NCBI GenBank assembly: GCA_945860265.1
Contig: CAMAQF010000020.1
Location: 1 to 51,980 of the forward strand
DNA length: 51,980 nucleotides
DNA from: Emticicia agri
Lineage (GTDB): Bacteria; Bacteroidota; Bacteroidia; Cytophagales; Spirosomataceae
Direction of reading: 5' to 3'
Position numbers and translations under genes: made by a program. The notes beneath the pieces are model-generated. The model was given only the letters and a program-made list of their open reading frames with translations, had not been told where the DNA came from and ran no database searches. Below are positions 47,330 to 51,980 of this stretch, in pieces (position 1 is the stretch's first letter; every line of letters starts with the position of its first letter).

Positions 47330-48012
47330 AAGTAATTGATATAGTGTCTTTAAAAAAGACTTGACTTAAGTAATGGGATAATAATAATCGACAAATTGAA
47401 ATGATTTAACTTATTAATAGCTAATGTTTTATCGCTTGTCATAAATCTTTTGTTTTTTGTCTCAAATAATATGTTTATACTTCAATTCTTTTTTGTTTCT
47501 ACTCAAACATTTACCTCAAAAACATTGCATTATCAGTTTGAAGTGCATAATTTCGGAAACCTAAATTATAAAATGAAAATCTGATAACTGAATTTATTTT
47601 AGCGATGAAATGGGAGCTAAATAACCTTTGCTGTAATTGTTGAAGTTTTCAAAAGTGAAAGGGATGATTGGAGTATGTCAGGCGATTATCTGAATGATTT
47701 CTTGCTTGCTTTCGTAGATTTAAATTTTCAAATTAAAGAATCAGTATTTGGGAAAGTTGTATTGTTCATCCATCGTACTGCCGAAATGCAAAGATCTCTT
47801 TTTGCCCTTCGTTGTGTTGATACATTCTATGCCTGGCCATTTGATCGTTAATAAAAATAATAACGAAATCAATTATCTTTTACTTTTCCATTTAATTAAA
47901 AAAGCCGTTTATGAGATTGGTTGTGAACTAAACTGTATGCCAATTTGGATAAAAATCCCAATAAAGGCATTGCCGAAGTAGTTGCTAAAGTAGAAAAATT
48001 GAGAAGACAATA
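47330..48012 (+). pseudogene. Region of short decayed reading frames, origin unknown
   Basis: No intact gene. Three broken pieces are seen on the + strand: about 47469-47585 (MFILQFFFVSTQTF, then HYQFEVHNFGNLNYKMKI), about 47646-47852 (EVFKSERDDWSMSGDYLNDF, then LAFVDLNFQIKESVFGK) and about 47890-48012 (IKKAVYEIGCELNCMP, then in another frame DKNPNKGIAEVVAKVEKLRR). The peptide-like composition suggests remnants of one or two genes broken by frameshifts and stops. I do not recognise the families. Confidence 0.45.
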
Positions 48013-48026
48013 GCAATAAAATTTTA

Positions 48027-48467
48027 ATGAAAGAATATTTTAAACAAATTTTTGAGCATGAACATTGGGCAAATCTGAAGGTACTGGAAAGTATGATTTG
48101 TGCTTCGGAAACCCATCAACGTGCAATCGAGATTTATTCACATACGATTGCAGCCCAACGAATTTGGCTCGACCGTATAAATGGTGATAAGACAGAACTA
48201 AAACTATGTGAGGTTTTTGATACAAAAATCATGCTCGAACTATTGGAAATCAACTATGCGGACATCAAAAAAGTGATTGATAATCAAGATTTTGAGCAGT
48301 TAATTGCCTATCAAAATTCGAGCGGTCAACATTACACGACTATTATTAAGCAAATATTAAGTCATTTAGCTTTGCATGCTTCGTATCACCGAGGACAAGT
48401 AGTTTTGCTGCTTAAAGACCATGTGGATACCTTACCAATAACCGACTTTATTTTTTACGTAAGATAA
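48027..48467 (+). CDS. DinB family protein
   Basis: A 146-residue four-helix-bundle protein. Probable metal-binding His residues are in FEHEHWANLKVL (H11/H13), EIYSHTIAAQRIW (H39) and HLALHASYHRGQV (near 117-121), the DinB/YfiT triad. Such proteins are nickel- or zinc-dependent thiol transferases or hydrolases, but most are uncharacterised. The gene begins 15 bases after the remnant frame and ends 35 bases before the dehydratase gene. Confidence 0.88.
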   Translation: MKEYFKQIFEHEHWANLKVLESMICASETHQRAIEIYSHTIAAQRIWLDRINGDKTELKLCEVFDTKIMLELLEINYADIKKVIDNQDFEQLIAYQNSSGQHYTTIIKQILSHLALHASYHRGQVVLLLKDHVDTLPITDFIFYVR

Positions 48468-48502
48468 ATTTTGAAAGATTAAGAATACATTTCCATAAAT
48501 AT

Positions 48503-49450
48503 ATGAATCAGATTCCCAACCTTGAAGATATCAGAGCAGTTCATGAACGCATAAAACCGTTTATTCATCAAACTCCAGTATTAAGTTCAACAAGTATTAA
48601 TGAACTGGCTGGTTGTGAAATTTTTTTTAAATGCGAAAACTTCCAAAAAATTGGAGCATTTAAGGCACGTGGCGGCATGAATGCTGTTTTATCATTAACT
48701 AAAGAAGAGCAAAAAAAAGGTATTACCACACACTCCTCAGGCAATCACGCACAAGCCATTGCTTTAGCCGCTAAAACAGTTGGCACGAAAGCTTACATAG
48801 TAATGCCAAATAATGCTCCAATCATCAAAAAGAATGGTGTAAAAGCACTTGATGGAGAAATTATTGAATGCGAACCAACTCTCGAAGCTCGCGAATCAAC
48901 GGTTCAGCAAGTGATAGACCGAACAGGAGCAACTTTTGTTCACCCATTCAATAATTATGATGTAATTGCTGGGCAAGCTACTGCAACTATAGAATTGATT
49001 GCCGAAGTACCTAATTTGGAAGTAATTATGGCTCCAGTTGGTGGCGGTGGACTTTTAAGTGGAACAGCTCTTGCTGCACACTACCTGCTTCCTGATGCCG
49101 AAGTTATTGCCGGAGAACCCGAAGGTGCAGCCGATGCGATTTTATCATTTAAAAGTGGGAAAATTGAGAAAGCACCATACATCAAAACCATAGCTGATGG
49201 ATTATTGACAAATCTGGGTGATAAAACACTCGAAATTATCAGAATGTATGTAAAGGATATTATTGTGGTTAGTGAAGACGAAATTATAGCTGCTATGAGA
49301 TTGATATGGGAACGCTTAAAGATTGTTATCGAACCTTCATGTGCAGTTCCATTGGCAGCACTACTCAAACAAAAAGAAAGATTTGCTGGCAAAAAGGTAG
49401 GTATAATCCTGACTGGAGGAAACGTCGATTTAGGAAAACTTCCATTTTAA
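48503..49450 (+). CDS. Threonine/serine dehydratase (PLP fold II)
   Basis: A 315-residue enzyme that deaminates threonine or serine to 2-oxo acids. The PLP lysine is K54 in IGAFKARGGMN. TTHSSGNHAQAIALAA binds substrate and GGGGLLSGTALAA binds the PLP phosphate. The C-terminal regulatory ACT domain of biosynthetic IlvA is missing, so it is the catabolic/serine-racemase-like type. It may be cotranscribed with the DinB gene. Convergent with adenine deaminase. Confidence 0.92.
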   Translation: MNQIPNLEDIRAVHERIKPFIHQTPVLSSTSINELAGCEIFFKCENFQKIGAFKARGGMNAVLSLTKEEQKKGITTHSSGNHAQAIALAAKTVGTKAYIVMPNNAPIIKKNGVKALDGEIIECEPTLEARESTVQQVIDRTGATFVHPFNNYDVIAGQATATIELIAEVPNLEVIMAPVGGGGLLSGTALAAHYLLPDAEVIAGEPEGAADAILSFKSGKIEKAPYIKTIADGLLTNLGDKTLEIIRMYVKDIIVVSEDEIIAAMRLIWERLKIVIEPSCAVPLAALLKQKERFAGKKVGIILTGGNVDLGKLPF

Positions 49451-49495
49451 GTTTTGTGTAAAGCGATGAATTTCTGAAATTCACCTCTTTTTTTT

Positions 49496-51136
49496 TTATT
49501 TTTCAAATAAATCAACAAACTCAAACTTTTCTCCATCAAAAAGGCCTAAATCACTTAGTTTTAAGGCAGGAATAACCAATAAAGCCATAAATGACAAACT
49601 CATAAATGGCGAGATTAAGGTACTACCGAGTTGTTCTTTAACAAATTTGTCGATTTTTGTATAACTTTCAGCTACTTTATAACCATCTTCAGTACTCATC
49701 AAACCCGCCACTGGCAAACCAAGTACTCCACGTTTAGTATCACTGACAGCTGCAACTCCGCCTTTCTCACGAATAATTAAATTGATTGCTTCACAAATAG
49801 AAAAATCATCAACACCGACCGCAATAATATTGTGGGAATCATGTCCAACTGATGATGCAATTGCACCTTGTTTCAAACCAAAATTATTGATAAATGCAAC
49901 GACTGGGTGAGCAGTTTTATAACGATTGAGCACCACAATTTTTAAAACATCTTTATCTAAATCGGCCACAACCAAACCATTCTTTATTTTTGGCTCAACA
50001 AAAATCTCATTCGTAATCAATTGCCCATCAATGGTTTGAATAACTCTCATTCGTTGAGCATTCTCAGGAGCAGCTATTTCAATTTGTTTAGCTTCAATTG
50101 GTTCACAATCAAAATTATTGATTATTTCACTGTGCAGATTTCCTATCAAGGATACACCATTTTCGGCAACTTTTTGTCCATTGATATATGTTTCTGCAAC
50201 ATTAAAGTCTTCCAAATTATCGACAACAATAAAATCGCCCCAGTCACCCTCTCGTAACAAACCAATATTCATTCTGTAATGCAAAATCGGATTGATAGTT
50301 GCCATGCGTAAAACCTTAAATCTATCAATTCCTTTGGAGATTGCTCTTTTCACTAATTGATTAATATGCCCTTCAACCAAATTATCTGGATGCTTATCAT
50401 CAGAACAAAACATCATTTTGGCATAATATTCATCAGCCAATGGAATCAATTCTTCAAAATTTTTAGCAGCACTTCCTTCTCGAATCAATATTTTCATTCC
50501 AAGTTTGAGTTTTTCCAAAGCCTCCCCTTTCGTAAAACATTCATGGTCAGTTTCTATTCCAGCATCAATATATTTCTTTGCTGCTGCACCTCTCACTCCC
50601 GGAGCGTGACCATCTACTGGTTTATTAAACGCTTTAGCAAGTGCAATTTTTTGTAGCACCATTGGGTCATCGTATAATACCCCAGGGAAATTCATCATCT
50701 CGGCTAAATAGCCGACCTCTTTATAAGTGAATAAATGAGCAATATCTTTAACTGTAATTTCTGCCCCTGCGGTTTCAAAGTTAGTAGCAGGTACACACGA
50801 AGGAGCACCAAAACAAAACTTAAATGGCACTCTTCTTCCATCTTCTATCATGTATTCAACACCCCTAACACCTAAAACATTAGCGATTTCGTGCGGGTCA
50901 GAAACTGTACCAACAGTTCCATGTACGACTGCCAAGCGTGCAAATTGAGCCGGTGTAAGCATTGAGCTTTCAATATGCACATGAGCATCTACCAAGCCCG
51001 GCAATATATATTTTTCTCCCTCTTTTTCTACTCCTAAAATAATAATTTGATGGATTCTACCATTTTCTATACTCAGCGTTCCATAAGAAACCATCCCATC
51101 AAACACATTGACAATATTTGCACTAAACTTTATCAT
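49496..51136 (-). CDS. ade: Adenine deaminase
   Basis: A 546-residue amidohydrolase converting adenine to hypoxanthine and ammonia (purine salvage). Metal ligands and catalytic residues are in LVDAHVHIESSML, VGTVSDPHEIANVLG, PVDGHAPGVRG, ETDHECF and MMFCSDDKHPDNL. The C-terminal domain has GVDDFSICEAINLIIREKGG and SLSFMALLVIPALKL. The length is typical of the Ade family. It stands alone with about 530 bases of non-coding DNA upstream. Confidence 0.95.
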   Translation of the reverse strand: MIKFSANIVNVFDGMVSYGTLSIENGRIHQIIILGVEKEGEKYILPGLVDAHVHIESSMLTPAQFARLAVVHGTVGTVSDPHEIANVLGVRGVEYMIEDGRRVPFKFCFGAPSCVPATNFETAGAEITVKDIAHLFTYKEVGYLAEMMNFPGVLYDDPMVLQKIALAKAFNKPVDGHAPGVRGAAAKKYIDAGIETDHECFTKGEALEKLKLGMKILIREGSAAKNFEELIPLADEYYAKMMFCSDDKHPDNLVEGHINQLVKRAISKGIDRFKVLRMATINPILHYRMNIGLLREGDWGDFIVVDNLEDFNVAETYINGQKVAENGVSLIGNLHSEIINNFDCEPIEAKQIEIAAPENAQRMRVIQTIDGQLITNEIFVEPKIKNGLVVADLDKDVLKIVVLNRYKTAHPVVAFINNFGLKQGAIASSVGHDSHNIIAVGVDDFSICEAINLIIREKGGVAAVSDTKRGVLGLPVAGLMSTEDGYKVAESYTKIDKFVKEQLGSTLISPFMSLSFMALLVIPALKLSDLGLFDGEKFEFVDLFEK

Positions 51137-51669
51137 TTATCAAATTTGGTATATATTTTATTTTTTATGTAAAATAAACCTTTATTTTACATAAAAACAC
51201 CGAATTCGTTTTAATATTTTAATAATTGTTAGAATGACACTAAACTACTAAGTGCCGAGACATAGGGTTATGAGACAAGATGTTCCAGACGCAGAGATAA
51301 AATACTCGTTATCAAAAAGTTATAGCATTATATTTTGTCATTTTATATTTCACTTATCTTTTGCGAACAAAAAAACAAAATCCTGCCAAAAACTTATTGA
51401 AAGGATATTTTTTAAAATTCATTTCTTTTGGCTCATATCAAGACATATTCTATAAATTTAAAAACAAAACTATTTTATAATTGATACTTATAGAACAGGT
51501 ATTTTAATTTTTATTTAAATGAAAATCGAGTTAAAATTAACCAAAAAGGGATTAATTTAGACTTTTCACATAAATCTGCTTTATAAATGTTTCTTTTTAG
51601 AAGGATACCGGCTTAAGAATTCTTAGCTTTTATTTTGATTTTAAATCTTAATGAGTTCAAGATTAAAAA
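51137..51669. other. Intergenic region with degenerate repeat copy B
   Basis: About 530 AT-rich bases between ade and the integrase fragment. At 51268-51316 lies ATGAGACAAGATG, AGAC, AGAGATAAAATACTCG and ATC, matching copy A at 12923-12975. No gene or RNA was recognised. Confidence 0.5.
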
Positions 51670-51980
51670 CTAAATATCAAGGTCTTCAAACGGACTTCTA
51701 ATATTAACAAGCTCAACTTTTGCAATTTGGTTATAAATTGATGTTGTTTGTAAGTATTTATGTCCTAAAATTGTTTGTAGTAAATGTATATCCATTCCTC
51801 TTTCTACACAGTGTACAGCATAACTATGTCTAAGAGTATGCACCGAAGCATCTTTCTCAATTTTACCTTTTACCATTGCCTGTTGAAAAACCAATTGCAC
51901 ACTCCTCGGACTATAAGTTTTTCCATTTTCACCACCAAATAACAAATGTTGTGGATTATATTTCTTAATATAGGCTTTTA
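51670..51980 (-). CDS. Tyrosine recombinase/integrase, C-terminal part, runs off window
   Basis: The open frame starts beyond 51980 and covers at least 102 residues (KAYIKKYNPQHLLFGGENGK at the edge). The catalytic HxxR is HTLRHSYAVHCVERG, followed by LLQTILGHKYLQTTSIYNQ with the second His and nucleophilic Tyr of XerC/XerD/phage-type integrases. It appears catalytically complete at the C-terminus. It may belong to a genomic island or IS-like element to the right of the window; no attachment site can be seen. Confidence 0.85.
   Translation of the reverse strand, partial: KAYIKKYNPQHLLFGGENGKTYSPRSVQLVFQQAMVKGKIEKDASVHTLRHSYAVHCVERGMDIHLLQTILGHKYLQTTSIYNQIAKVELVNIRSPFEDLDI

Overview
The window is AT-rich chromosomal DNA of a Bacteroidota bacterium, most likely of the Cytophagales (Emticicia/Arcicella/Flectobacillus-type). 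The main reasons are protein families typical of that phylum (DUF5723 outer-membrane protein, MGH1-like glucosidase, THUMP-like methyltransferase, DUF6580, DUF6428) and promoters of the Bacteroidota type (TTTG, about 19 bases, TAnnTTTG), clearest in front of the DNA methyltransferase. The genus is an inference. No rRNA, tRNA, CRISPR array or prophage was seen.

Layout. 1-2 kb: the 5' part of a TPR/HELVH metallopeptidase-like gene frameshifted in a G8 run, then a DUF433/DUF5615 toxin-antitoxin pair. 2-8.2 kb: acetyl-CoA synthetase, a membrane acyltransferase, a single-domain response regulator, a small membrane protein and an MHS-type MFS transporter. 8.4-11.2 kb: a transposase-derived zinc-ribbon/HTH protein, then an overlapping carbonic anhydrase and SulP anion transporter pair that looks like a bicarbonate uptake unit. 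11.3-24 kb: mostly single housekeeping and envelope genes (FAD oxidoreductase, THUMP-like methyltransferase, large glucosidase, DUF5723 protein, ATP-grasp protein, DUF6580 protein, OmpA-family protein, peptide deformylase-like protein). 24-29 kb: a phenylalanine/tyrosine degradation cluster (flavin reductase-like protein, fumarylacetoacetase, MarR regulator, phenylalanine hydroxylase, 4-hydroxyphenylpyruvate dioxygenase), in which the dioxygenase and the fumarylacetoacetase are interrupted. 30-32 kb: a C5 cytosine methyltransferase and a HinP1I-like restriction endonuclease whose C-terminus is cut off by a stop codon. 32-35.6 kb: an aldehyde dehydrogenase of the lysine pathway, a four-copy tandem repeat, an Lrp/AsnC regulator and a dead PIN toxin-antitoxin pair. 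35.6-43 kb: cobalamin-dependent methionine synthase, a decayed NAD(P)HX repair gene, a TIGR04283 glycosyltransferase, a double VOC protein and a DUF952 protein. 43-47.3 kb: rlmF, an arsR-DUF6428-arsC cluster, rplS with a possible structured leader, and dapF. 47.3-52 kb: gene remnants, a DinB protein, threonine/serine dehydratase, adenine deaminase and the C-terminal part of a tyrosine recombinase.

The most striking property is gene decay concentrated between about 25 and 41 kb. fah, hppD, the restriction endonuclease, both genes of the PIN module and nnr each carry in-frame stops or frameshifts. Most of the stops can be explained by one C-to-T or G-to-A change at an Arg, Gln or Trp codon, while neighbouring long genes such as metH and the aldehyde dehydrogenase are intact. 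Several palindromic or tandem repeats of the kind that accumulate between genes in this phylum are also present. I did not find a gene cluster that I can defend as a wholly new system. The best leads are the possibly phase-variable G8 gene, the solitary methyltransferase left by a broken R-M system, the 85-base tandem repeat grown from a gene end, and the possible L19 leader RNA.
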